64,000 nt of DNA from Spirodela intermedia (taxonomy: Eukaryota; Streptophyta; Magnoliopsida; Alismatales; Araceae): positions 6,202,424-6,266,423 of the forward strand of contig LR746267.1 of the NCBI GenBank assembly GCA_902729315.2, given 5' to 3'. The stretch's first letter is position 1, and each line of letters starts with the position of its first letter. This document shows, piece after piece, positions 1 to 10,300 of the stretch. Under the pieces are notes generated by a model. It did not search any database, was not told the origin of the DNA, and saw only the letters and a program-made list of their open reading frames with translations. The position numbers were made by a program, and so were the translations under genes.

Positions 1-1247
1 GTGATTTTTTTTGAACTATGGATCTTTCCTAATAAATTCTATGAAAAAAATTAAAAGTTCTATTGGAGAACGATTCATCCCGCTAACTGAGCATTAAAGA
101 GATCGCTTCTTAGGAGGTTTGGTGATAACCTTATAAGGAGAAAAATGGTACGTACAACACTAAAGAACCCAAATTATCTATTCAATTACAACCACCGAAA
201 AAGCAAATGAAATAGAACGAAAATTGTCCCCGGAAGTGGGCATAACTACAGTTATATTAGAGGACGGGGACTCAAATGAATGTCGGCTACAACGTGGATA
301 GACGGCGGCATGATGAGCCAGCTAGGGAGCTCATTCATACCCTTTTGATATGGAGGACAGTGTCCATGGCGGGAACTTCGAGGCGAGAAGCCCCCTCAGC
401 AGCACGCATCCCGTGCAACAACGACTGGACCCCCCTCGCTTGTTTATTATCTGTCAATGCGATTTTATTTATTGGGTTGTCGAAAAGATTCTTGTTTAAT
501 ACTACCCCGGCAGGTCCAGTAGCCTCGGGCTTCTGGCTTATCATCAGTCACGGGCATCTTATTCATTGGGTTATCGACGAGATTCTCTTTCATACTCCGT
601 CGGCCGGTGAGGGATTTTCGGGCTTTCCGTTGATTATTCCTTCCGAGCTGTATTTGAAATGTTGGGCACAGTTAATCATCTTAATTTATATGTTTACATG
701 ACCGATTTATTCACCTATCTGCAAAGAAGACGTCTGAGAAAATTATGATATTTAGGAGAAAACCATGTACCCATTTTTTCGATGGTTTGGTAATTAGTAA
801 GGCGAAACTTTAGCGAAACTTCAATTTCCCGCGGGTGTGGCAGTTAGTAGGCCCTTAGGGGTACGGAGGCTGTCTTCCCCGGCTCCAGTCATCCCCGGTG
901 ACCTGACACGCCGCCCTTCTCCTCTGTCGTGCCGCCCTACGATCTCTGGCCCCTGCAGACTCTACTCTCCTCCACCACAGCCTATGAGCCTGCGGCTCCT
1001 CTAGGCTGAACCTGCTCCCTCTCTTCCTACCTGCTCTAGCTTTAATCTTCGCTCACACGCGGTGAACTCTTCGCCTCTTCTTGCTTATGTTCGCATACTT
1101 TCAAAGCGGCCATCTCTGTCTTCTTTCTTTCTCTCCTTTGAGACTGATGCTTCTGCTACGATGTGTCATACTCACCCCGATCACGGCCCTCCAGAGACAT
1201 CTGCCCCTTCGTCTTGGCTCGCATGCTCCCAACTGGACATCATCCTC
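1..1247. other. Non-coding, low-copy region upstream of first MIR167
   Basis: No reading frame here has protein-like composition. A degenerate direct repeat of roughly 90-105 bp is visible (about 465-545 against 557-640; both contain ATT(C/T)ATTGGGTT followed by a TCG-A-GATTCT block). From about 850 the strand becomes C/T-rich, as plant core promoters often are. It probably holds upstream promoter DNA of the MIR167 transcript, which is inference from position only. Confidence 0.4.
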
Positions 1248-1255
1248 TATAAATA
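1248..1255 (+). promoter_or_regulatory. TATA box candidate for first MIR167 transcript
   Basis: A canonical plant TATA box (TATAAATA) sits in a pyrimidine-rich context, with CA-type initiator steps about 25-35 bases downstream (around 1268-1285). It lies about 770 bases upstream of the first miR167 hairpin on the same strand, a usual distance for a pri-miRNA 5' end. No other TATA of similar quality was noticed between it and the hairpin. The assignment is inferred. Confidence 0.5.
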
Positions 1256-2000
1256 CTCCGATGTACTCACACTTGCAGCCACGAGAGCACTCTCTCCCCT
1301 CCCTTGTTTTAGAGTTTCTTGTAGGCTCGGGATTATCCCGGCTTTGCGCTGTTGAAATGGTATCTGTCAAATAGATTCCTGTATTCACAGGATAGTCGAC
1401 AGGAGTCACTGTTCACTGTTTAGATGTAACCTCTACGAGTGCATTCATTCAGAACCGAGGAGATCTCTACCTGTCCTTCCATGAAGCCTACTTTCTGTAA
1501 ATTCTACTTTCTTGACCCTACTTTCTTCTTGCTCTTCATAACCTCGTGGTTCTTTCTCATTCCTTTCGATGCATTTAGGAGAGATTACTTTACCGCCATG
1601 GTATTTTTTCTACGTTTTCTCCCTGTTTTCTCTGCATCTTGTAATATGGTTGATCTCCGCTACTTCCGCAGTACTTGCGCAGTACTTCCGTTTGTGATAT
1701 TACCGCTTTTTAACCAAGTGCATCTCTCTTCCGACTGTTTTGCCTCAGTATCTATTCTTGTCCTTTCGTACCTACCATAATGGGCCACAACGGCGCAATG
1801 AGCTCCTCAGGGTCTAGCTATTTATTCCAGCTCATATTGTACAGCCCTACGACCCATTGGTGCTATAGACGTGATGGGCACTGGTTTTTCCGCGTCATAG
1901 TGTAGCTCTCTGACCTCAACGCGTACTGTGTACTTCTGTCCCTCCCTCCATCTCTACCCTACTGGTTGCTTCTGTTTCCGCTTAACCTGAGAGTGGAAGT

Positions 2001-2160
2001 TTCGAAGGTGCCCCTGGGAAATAGTGAAGCTGCCAGCATGATCTAGCTCGCGTTGACAACATGATCACCTATCTGGGTATCTGGAAAGTGGTATCAGTCA
2101 ACGCAAGTTAGGTCATGCTCGCGCAGCCTCACTCCTTCCCGTGTGAAGGCACACAGTCGA
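2001..2160 (+). ncRNA. MIR167: MIR167 precursor, copy 1
   Basis: Positions 2025-2044 read TGAAGCTGCCAGCATGATCT followed by A at 2045, an exact match to the conserved plant miR167 sequence. The opposite arm at about 2109-2131 (ending CAGCCTCA) pairs with it, with G-U or mismatch positions and a small 2/4-base internal loop, as expected for miR167*. The stem continues above the duplex (GCGTTGAC near 2050 with GTCAACGC near 2096) and below it (GGGAA at 2016-2020 with TTCCC at 2135-2139; GTGCC at 2008 with GGCAC at 2148). The mature miRNA is on the 5' arm. miR167 is loaded into AGO1 and cleaves ARF6/ARF8-type auxin response factor mRNAs; this is family knowledge. Confidence 0.95.
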
Positions 2161-2247
2161 GCTCTCCAGGCCAAGGGCCTTGGGCACGGATCTTCAAGGT
2201 AGCTTCTCTGCCCTTTTGATTTTTTTTGATAACTGTCAAAGCATGTA

Positions 2248-2291
2248 TGATGCAGTTTTGATGCAGTTTTGATGCAGTATTGATGCAGATT
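2248..2291 (+). repeat. 11-bp tandem repeat x4 (TGATGCAGTTT)
   Basis: Four consecutive 11-bp units begin at 2248, 2259, 2270 and 2281. The first two are identical (TGATGCAGTTT) and the last two differ only in the final bases. It lies about 90 bases past the first MIR167 hairpin, probably in the 3' part of the primary transcript. No function is evident. Confidence 0.85.
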
Positions 2292-5200
2292 TTTTCGGAA
2301 GAGAGGAAGGTTTGCTCCTCATTTTCTTGCCCTATTCGGAATCAATGGTGCTTGTGCCGAGCTGAGAGTTTCATAATCGTGCTCGCAGATGTAATTGCTC
2401 TTTCCGGACTCTTTTGAGCGTCTGGGCCGAAACAAGTAGAAAACCCTCTTAAATGACGGAGTTTGGTTACTCCTATGCCTTTGTTGTGAGGAGTCCTTGG
2501 CCATTGGTCTTTCTCTACTATAACTGACCACCATGTCTGTATGCCCCCTGAGCTTTTCGAGTTGGCAGTCGTCGATACCAACGCCCACGAAGAATTTTCC
2601 AGTCAACTCTTTGTCGTTTTCGTGGTTAGGGTTGCCGCTACCTCATTGAAGTTTAACAGCGAATGCTGCGCTGATGGGATAGAATTCTTAAGAGAGCAAA
2701 CTATCTGGCCAGCAAGGCTGCCATGACCCCACCACCTTCGAGCTTCGACGGAAGGTTAACTCTACAGAAGTGAACCTTCATGAAGACCGTCTTCTCAACA
2801 ATGGGGTCACCGCTGAGGCTTAACCCAGTACTACCCCGCTGGTCGTGGGCGGCAAACCTAAAGCTTGTAATCGCGATGAATGGACGAACCCTTCTGCTAT
2901 CTCGTAGTTACCGGGAGCACCAAGAATGCTCACAGGCAGCTGTCCTTGGAACGAATAGTTCTGACCATCCAGACTGAAAAAGACCGGGTTCAACGAATAT
3001 TTGTCGAAAGCTCTTCTACCAGAAAAAGTTGTAGAAGTAGCTTTGTCAAGACCGAGTCGCATAATCATCTCGCTGCTGCGTTTGTCTGATTGTACAGATC
3101 ACCGCCTCAACTTCATTTCTCAGCTCTTCACCTTCAAAGTATGCCAGATAGTTTACTGTTCTTAATGTGCCAAGGCACCCTCCCCCTACCGTTTACTGTA
3201 TACTCCGTTGTCAATGAGACAGATTTCTATTCCAGCTGTAGAAACCATCTCTTCCATTAGCTGCATGGCGCATCGTTTTCCTAAGGTCAGACCCTCTACC
3301 AGGATTGTTATTAAACCTAATTTTCCTGGAAAATTTTTAAAGAAATTTGAGTATCACCAAGTCCCTTTTGTTTCAACCAGAATCAATGAATTTTTATCCA
3401 ACGGTGAATATTAATCAGCTTCTACATTAACGTAGACGAGCGAAAGTCCTTCGAAGGAGGCATTCACAATGTCATTGATATACTGACTAGATACAGTAAT
3501 ACTGCTCCTGAATACTATCCAGTGGGTTAGGAGTCTCCGAGTATTTGAAAGGGATAACACTGACTGCCGCAGTGCTAGATTCGTAGAACTTCTAAAAGGC
3601 ATTGAGATCCTAGTAGAATTGGATTCTCAGAAGAAACCAAGACAGTTGATTTGTTCTAGTTGAGATTCCCACTGTTTCTTTCAACTCATTGAAACAATTG
3701 TGCGTGAGAGGTCAACTTCAGACGGGTCAAACGGAGCAGCCTACAAACTGATTATTACAGACTACCTCAGTAGACGGAACTTTTGCGGGTTTTGTTTTTT
3801 CACTGTAATGCCAAATACCCAAGAGATGACTAAAAAAAGAACAAAATCTTCAACTTATGAACAACATTGTCGGCCTTCGTATCAAGGAAATAGAAAAGAA
3901 ATTCACGACATTATGGTATGTTTAGATAATAATTGATTCTCGATGAGTTTCCCCCCCTGATCCATCCTAAATCATAATCCTTTAAAACTATGAAGCGCAA
4001 GTAAGTAATTTCATCTTGCATAAGAATGACGGCCTACAAAGTTCAGTGTAACACAAGGTTCCCATGTGTTAGTACTACATTGACCTGATAGATGCGGCGA
4101 CAATCTTTGAAAATTGAGCCTTGTCTTGAAGAAAAACTCGAGGATATAACGCCATATGGCCGTGAAGAGTGCCTATTGAGCCAAACAAATCGTCTATCAA
4201 CGCTTGCATAATGGACTTGAGGCGTCTAACACAGTTGAACCCTAGACGGATAATACTGAGGTTGCTACAGGCTGTGATCCGCCGAGTTGGAGTGTTTTAC
4301 ACCACTGTGCTCTTCCCCCTTTCCTTCTCTCTCAAGGCCCTGTCTTGTTTGTTTGTTGTACTCACGGTTCTCATTCTCACTCTTCGCGCACTCGGCTCTG
4401 ACAGTGTGTTTCTGGGTAACTGGTTCTCGGGGACTAAGCGAGCCAGCAGTCCACATCATCTTCCTGCCTGCACCACTTCGTAGCCCAAATTTCAGCATGG
4501 GATCACATCTCGGAGTACCGTCTTCGTCTGCTACCTCGCACCCTTTAGAGGGGTTTACGTTGTCTGTACTTTTTGGTGCGACGAAATGTGTAGTTCTATA
4601 GTTAGTTCCGGCATAAACGCCAGAGATTTGGATTCTCAATTTCAATCTTCGGGCCGAATATGTGTTCTTGAGATGGAGTCGTGACTTACTTCAAACCATC
4701 CGCTCCAACCATTGAAGGCATTCGACGGCGAACGGCATTTCAAATGAGACAAACCGGGAATCTGTAGTCGATCTCGGGGATACTCGGAAATGCACCTATA
4801 CAGAATTTGGGCACATAGACGAGCAAGTTCCTGCTCGATTTATCTGTGTTGGGAAGAGGATATGTACGTGGGTGAGGAAGAAAGAGTGCTGACTGACTAA
4901 CTAAGAAACTCTCCATTAGGTTGCCTGGAAGACTTGGGTTTCGTTCTCGAACATCTCCTCGCGGTTCAGAAAACCCGCCATCTTTATCTTCTTCGGTTTC
5001 TCGCTAGGTCGTAGCGAAGGGACAACGCGATATGTCAGCTCCCTCACGAGGAGGGCTTGAGGCGTTCACTCTCGACAGTGCGGGGAAGATGCTGTTTGTT
5101 GGGGCTCCTTCGGAGCCGCTCAGAAAAGTACAACCCGGTTTGGCAGCGGCAGTGGGTTTCTCGGGAGCCCCTCCCTCTTTTTTGAAACCCCCCGCAAGCA

Positions 5201-5840
5201 GACAAACGCCCCTCAGTAACGCAGCAGGCAGGCCGCCCTGACTCGAGCGAGAAGACGTGATCGCCTCCACTGAGAAGAGAGGAAGGGAGAAGATTACGGG
5301 ATGCCACAGCTCGAGCGGAATCCCCACCCTCAACAGGTAGTCTCATCACAGAAGGGAATTGCATGCGTGGGGGGCAGTTCAGGAACCAGCGACCGACACC
5401 AAAAGGGCTACAGCCGAGTATAAGATCAAGCGACAGAGAGGCAGCGAGGGGAGAGAGATAGAGAGAGAGACGTGGGCGTGGGGGCGACGACACAATTGGA
5501 GGTAGTATTAAAGGGATGGGGGGAGAGACATGGAGAGCCCGACGAGGAAAAGCCGTCGTTTTCGGGGCACACGGAAATGGAGTTGGCCTGGATCCAGCCT
5601 GGGCGCGGTCCAGTCGACACTCGTCCCCAGCACCGCGCGGCTCTCGCACCATCGAATCGAGCTTCACGCTTCCAGAATGGCGTCCGCGCGCGCCCTCCAT
5701 CGGGAAAGCAGTCCGCATGCTCCCCTAAGAAAAAGAAGACGCTCGCGACCCACGAATTAAATTTCATCACGAACCGCTTCTCCGCCGGACCGGGGGGGGG
5801 GGGTTTCACAGATACAGAGGTCGAAGTGGAACCGAGCTAG

Positions 5841-5876
5841 AGCGAGCGAGAGAGAGAGAGAGAGAGATAGAGAGAG
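5841..5876 (+). repeat. (GA)n microsatellite
   Basis: An interrupted GA/GATA run follows a G-rich stretch. A second GA tract lies at about 6086-6122. GA tracts near transcription starts are common in plants, but no link to the second MIR167 promoter can be shown. Confidence 0.85.
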
Positions 5877-6085
5877 TCACATGACTCATAAGGTTAAGAT
5901 GCCTCACGCCATCCTTTTTTCCTGTTCGCCCAACGGGGGTCCATGCAAAATGGTCCCCGCCCCCTCTCCCCCTCACCTCATGCACGCCCTCTCCAGTCTC
6001 AGTCTCCAACCCCTAAAGCTAATTTATCTGTTTTATTTGACACGCAAATCTCGATATGTTCTGTGCTTTCTTTGCACCTCCCGCC

Positions 6086-6122
6086 TAGAGAGAGAGAGAG
6101 AGAGACAGAGATAGAGACAGAG
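6086..6122 (+). repeat. (GA)n microsatellite, second tract
   Basis: An alternating AG tract with GACA and GATA interruptions lies about 330 bases upstream of the TATA box that precedes the second MIR167 hairpin. It is a likely length-polymorphic marker. Confidence 0.8.
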
Positions 6123-6450
6123 AGTTGAAATGGACGTGGAGATGCATGAAAGGGTTACTGCTAAAGTCATTAAAGACTGATAGTAAATTTGGAAACCCTA
6201 ACTGCGAAGGTGGTGGCGTGGGCGTGACAATATTGAATGCACCTGCCGCCCTTGAGGGGCCACCAACTCTGTTTTCTAATTACTGTTCCTGAGGTCTCTC
6301 TCAGCCTTAACAGGACCCAACGACAGCTTATTGTTAAACACAAGGTTATAAAGAAACAGACGACGTCACCCCACCAGCACCACAGATCGGCTCGGCCCTT
6401 CTCGTCTCATCTCCACCCGTTCCCCCCCCCCCCCGCCCTCTTATTGTTTC

Positions 6451-6457
6451 TATATAA
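6451..6457 (+). promoter_or_regulatory. TATA box candidate for second MIR167 transcript
   Basis: TATATAA lies immediately downstream of a CT-rich and poly-C stretch (6421-6450) and about 160 bases upstream of the second miR167 sequence. This suggests that copy 2 has its own promoter rather than depending on read-through from copy 1. The inference rests on spacing and sequence only. Confidence 0.5.
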
Positions 6458-6594
6458 TCATCGTGGCTGTGCGACTTCGTCTATCCGCAGGTCTATCTTC
6501 CCGGTCTCGTCGTAGCGTCGAAGACGCTATTTCTTGCCATCGTCGACCCCTTCCTCTTTCCCCTTTCTGTTGCCATGGGCCCGTTGCCCCCTTG

Positions 6595-6705
6595 GTGCAC
6601 CATAAGTGGGTGAAGCTGCCAGCATGATCTGAGCAGCCCTCCACCGGGGGCTCCTCCCTCTTGGGATGCGTCAGATCATGTGGCAGTTTCATCCGCTAAT
6701 CGGGG
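6595..6705 (+). ncRNA. MIR167: MIR167 precursor, copy 2
   Basis: Positions 6611-6630 read TGAAGCTGCCAGCATGATCT followed by G, the miR167 variant whose 3' end reads CTG (reported for several monocot miR167 members). The 3' arm at 6671-6692 (TCAGATCATGTGGCAGTTTC, then AT) is almost fully complementary, with one single-base bulge and G-U pairs, the typical miR167*. The terminal loop is short and GC-rich (6633-6670), unlike the long loop of copy 1. Lower-stem pairing is present (GTGG at about 6606 with CCGC at about 6693). It lies 4.6 kb from copy 1 in the same orientation, so the two form a genomic MIR167 cluster. Confidence 0.95.
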
Positions 6706-8644
6706 TACTACTCGATGGAAATCTCCCTCCCCATTTCTCTGGAGTTCCACAAACCCTAGAGGAGAATCCGTCAGAGGGTCTTCATTTCGACTACCGATTT
6801 CTTGTTCCCTACGTATTTGAATACTTCGCTGTCTGCTATCCTAACTCATCTCTTGTATTCTGATTCACAAAGTTGGGGGAACGATGTCGCAGAACGTACG
6901 GTAAGTGGAGGATTAGTCTTAGGGGCCGAAGGTTTACGGGCTCGGTCTCTGCGCAACCTTCGCGTTGTATTGTGAGATAGCGACCTCGGAAGATAAGATT
7001 TCGCAAGCTCTTCGGACCTTTGATTTCTCCTTCTCTTCGTAAGATTTTTCAATTTTCTCTCGGCAGGCTCATTTTTGCCTCCGTTCGGTCTAAAATATTC
7101 GGTATAATTTTTGGTCTGTCCGCTGGATCGGCCGACATGACACCAAGATTCTTTTATTATGAAAGTCTTATAGTACTGTAGTTACCCAATCATATATATA
7201 TTAGTCCTCTAAACTTTCCTCGCTGCAGTAGTTTTCTGTGTTCCCTTTATCTCTTTCGCTCTTGGTTCTTCTATCGTTTCTTTATCTCGCTGCTCTTGTG
7301 ATGTTCTCTGGCATGCGTGGTGAAATCAATTAGAACATTAGGGTTTTGCCGAGAAGTGCCGGCCTCAGTGTGTGTGATGTTCGAATACCCTTCCGTCCCG
7401 GTATTCGTGCTGACAGTTGGTTTTCTCGCTTTCTCTTTCTCGTTAGCAAGACAGGTGCGAAACGAGAAGCCAACCGCTGGGGCAAAACATCCGCCGCATG
7501 AGTCTAGTCACCTCTCTCTCTCTCTCTCTAAGTAATGCGGCCTAGTGAAGAAAAGTCTGTGTGCCCATCCCCTACGGAGAGAAGGGGGGGAGATGTCTCC
7601 CAACATGTGCATTGGGATTACAAATTCCTATGTTCCCCCAGTGAGGGTGGATCTTTGTGGCCCTCCGTTTGACGCTGTCTGATCTTCGAGTTTCCTTCTC
7701 CGGCGATTTCCATCTCTATGCAATCTGCTATCCGCACTAGAGGAACCATTAAACTCTTTAGGGGCCTGTCGTGAAGTCTAGAATAGGGAACAGGAGCTGT
7801 ACGAACTCTTATCCATCTATCTGTTCACTTTTTCCACCTCCCAAGATGTCTCTACTTGCCCAGGTTTGTATATTTATGCATTGCATAGAATTGGAGTCAC
7901 CGAGGGCGGGGGGCCACGCCATTTCATTTCGCAGGGAGGTCTATCCGATGGCGAAATAACGAGACATGGGCATGCTCTCTGTGCGCCGCATAGATCAAGA
8001 GGGTTATTGTGAAATCTGGGCAGATCTCCTGTCTCGTCGATGGCGATCTTTTGACTTTGAGCCGCCTTTGGATGTCACAGGGCTCGTCTCCGCGGCAGAC
8101 AAATCCTATTTTTCATTACTCTCTCTCTCTCTCCCCCTCCCCCCCCCCCGCGTGCCGTTAATTCTTTTGTCTGGTTGGTTGTAACTAATTCTTGTCTCTC
8201 TCTAGCTTCTCTTTCTGGGTCGTTTTAGAACTTTGGCTGGTTCTAGTCGCCAGTTGTGATGTCGCGATGGCTGACGAGTACGGATCCTACCTCCTATACT
8301 CAGCGCGATGGCAGACGGCTTGTAGGCATGTATGAGGGAGAAGCGACTCCTTACTTACCAGTCAGCAGTAGTCGGTATTTAATTCATGGGCGATCTCCGG
8401 GAGGTTGCCAGGCAACGTCAGACGCTGTCCCCGGACCAGTGGGGAAGAGGTTCCCGAGTTGGCCTGGCGTGAAGTGGTGGCGAGGAGAGTTGGCCTCTCA
8501 AACCCTCCTTTTTCTCCTCTCAGTTTACTTCGCTCCTCCACACATGCTTCTGCGACGGCACATCCAATCCATCCCCCACCCATCATTTTTCTTCCTTCCT
8601 GCATGCTACTGTAGCGCAGCTGCTGCATGCTCCTCATTGATGGC
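6706..8644. other. Non-coding region downstream of second MIR167
   Basis: I see no protein family in any frame. CT microsatellites occur at 7511-7529 and 8118-8150, the latter ending in a poly-C run. The 165-codon frame at 8256-8753 overlaps open frames on the other strand and has no recognisable domain, so it is not called a gene. Confidence 0.45.
8118..8150 (+). repeat. (CT)n microsatellite with poly-C tail
   Basis: CT repeats run directly into a C homopolymer with a few T interruptions. A similar TC tract lies at 7511-7529. Both are candidates for length polymorphism. Confidence 0.8.
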
Positions 8645-8652
8645 TATAAAAG
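8645..8652 (+). promoter_or_regulatory. Orphan TATA box candidate (TATAAAAG)
   Basis: The sequence GGCTATAAAAGGAG is close to the plant core-promoter consensus and sits after a CA/CT-rich stretch, like the two TATA boxes upstream of the MIR167 hairpins. No third miR167 sequence and no recognisable reading frame follows within 1.5 kb, so the transcript, if any, is unknown. Confidence 0.35.
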
Positions 8653-10300
8653 GAGATCCCCTACCCCCGCTGGTCATATTCTTTCTTCCCCCGTGGTTCC
8701 AAACAAAAAGATACTCTGGCTTCGTCTCCAGACTGCAGCAGATGCTGGAATGAATGATGTGGAAGGAAAATACACCGCGTGATGGCGAGGGGAGTACCAC
8801 TGCACCGCCGCCTGGCTTAGCTGTTTGCGGCCGACGCCGGACTGTCTTCGACAAGGACGCGTCCCCACCCGGCGACCCACGGCAACGGGGAAAGGCAGGA
8901 GAAGGAAGGACGTCGTACGGCAGCATGTCTCGAGAGATCATTCGTTGTTCCTCCCCTCCCATCGGAGGTGGGGAAGGGGGACGGCCGGGAGGGTCTCGGC
9001 CTCTTGTAAGAGGAAACGCGAAGAAAAGACCGTCCTAGTTACGGCAACAGTTGACTTGACTGACGTCTGAGGCATGTGGAGTCGAGCAGTCGACTGATTT
9101 GAAACTGAGCGACACATCTACGCCCCCCATCCCCATCCCCATCCCCAGCAGGATTTTGAGAAAGCGCTTCGTGAACACCAACCACATTTCTGATGGTTGG
9201 ATCGATGAACCGTCTAATCTTCCAGCAATCTTCGAGCCCGCCATGGTTGGTGTGGTGGATTAGATAAAAAAGTGAAGATCGTCGGACAAGGGCATCAATC
9301 GTCCCTCACATTCCTTCCCCCTTCTTTCCGATTCTCTCCGCGAGACATTAGAAGGTAACGGAATAGCGAGAGAGAGGGAGGGCCGACCCGACGATACCGG
9401 CCGGCGTTTGTTCGCCCGAGAGCGACGTCGCTGGGCCGCCGGGAAGGGGGACCACCGCCCGCGGTGGGCGAAAGCAACGGCACATGGAATAAGTTCAAAG
9501 GCTACGACGGCACTAGGCTGGCTACCTACGACTACTAGGCCTTCAGGGGGCGCATCCGCTCGCCCGCCAGCGCCGCACCTTCGGCTTGGCTATATCTGCA
9601 CGAGCATTACCCCCCGGAGGGCCAGCCCAACGTTAAAGTTAATGAGGTTAAGATCTGATGACGAAGCAGTAGGAATAGGAATAGCAATGTCGTTCTCTTG
9701 GAGCGAGCCCCATGGTCGTTCGAAGCATTGGGAAGTGAGTTCGGTTGCCTGGTACGCGCCAGCCTCAGGGACGGAGGCGGGGGTGGGGGGGCGTCAGAGG
9801 GACCTCCCTAGAGCAGGGTGCCGATTGCCGCTGGCTGCTAAGTTGGAGACGACATTGGCCAGGTTTTGTCTTTTCCATCGCAAGCCTGTGTGCTAGCTGC
9901 ACGCGACGTGGCGAGGAGGGCCGACGTGGATCCGCGGGTGTCTTTTCTCCCGCAGTTTCACTCGTCTCGCCGTGAACCCAAAGATTCTGAGCTCCGTGTC
10001 TCTGGAATGAATACATTAGCACAAACGGGGACCGCTAACGCCGTCTTCCTCACCCTTTTCGTTTTCCTGCTTTTTCTGCTGGACCAACTCTGTATCTTAG
10101 AGCCGCTTTCCTTCTTATGGGCATCTCGATCTTTGCCGCTTAAGGGATGTATCCAAGGTTCATCAGCATCTCAAATGAACTGGGAATAGCATCCATGTAG
10201 TGACTGGCTTGTCCGACCATGGAGTACTATTCGACTTCTCATCTCCCTCTCTCTCTTCCATGCACAAAAAGTGTATTTAGAAGCCAATGTATCGTTTTAC
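8653..10300. other. GC-rich non-coding stretch
   Basis: Nothing recognisable was found. A CCCCAT x3 short repeat occurs near 9126-9145. Overlapping open frames between 9295 and 10022 are arginine/proline-rich on both strands and are treated as chance. Base composition changes from balanced to strongly AT-rich at about 10.25-10.3 kb, marking the edge of the transposon-dominated DNA. Confidence 0.45.

Larger units (their letters stand above)
2292..6450. other. Intergenic DNA between the two MIR167 genes
   Basis: No gene was recognised. Open frames exist at about 4169-4645 and 5004-5840 on both strands, but they overlap in several frames at once, are rich in P/S/R, and resemble no family known to me, so they look like GC-driven chance ORFs. 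Simple repeats mark 5448-5471 and 5841-5876, with a G-run near 5801-5811 and a long C-run at about 6421-6435. Any exon of a spliced primary miRNA transcript here could not be detected by eye. Confidence 0.5.

Noticed and set aside
276-701. 141-codon plus-strand frame near the window start
   Set aside because: No recognisable domain, overlapped by an open frame on the other strand, and it spans a degenerate direct repeat; treated as chance.
5044-5718. 224-codon minus-strand frame rich in P, S and R
   Set aside because: Low-complexity composition, several overlapping open frames in the same GC-rich stretch, and no family resemblance.
8256-8753. 165-codon plus-strand frame
   Set aside because: It crosses the orphan TATA box, has open frames opposite it, and shows no conserved motif.
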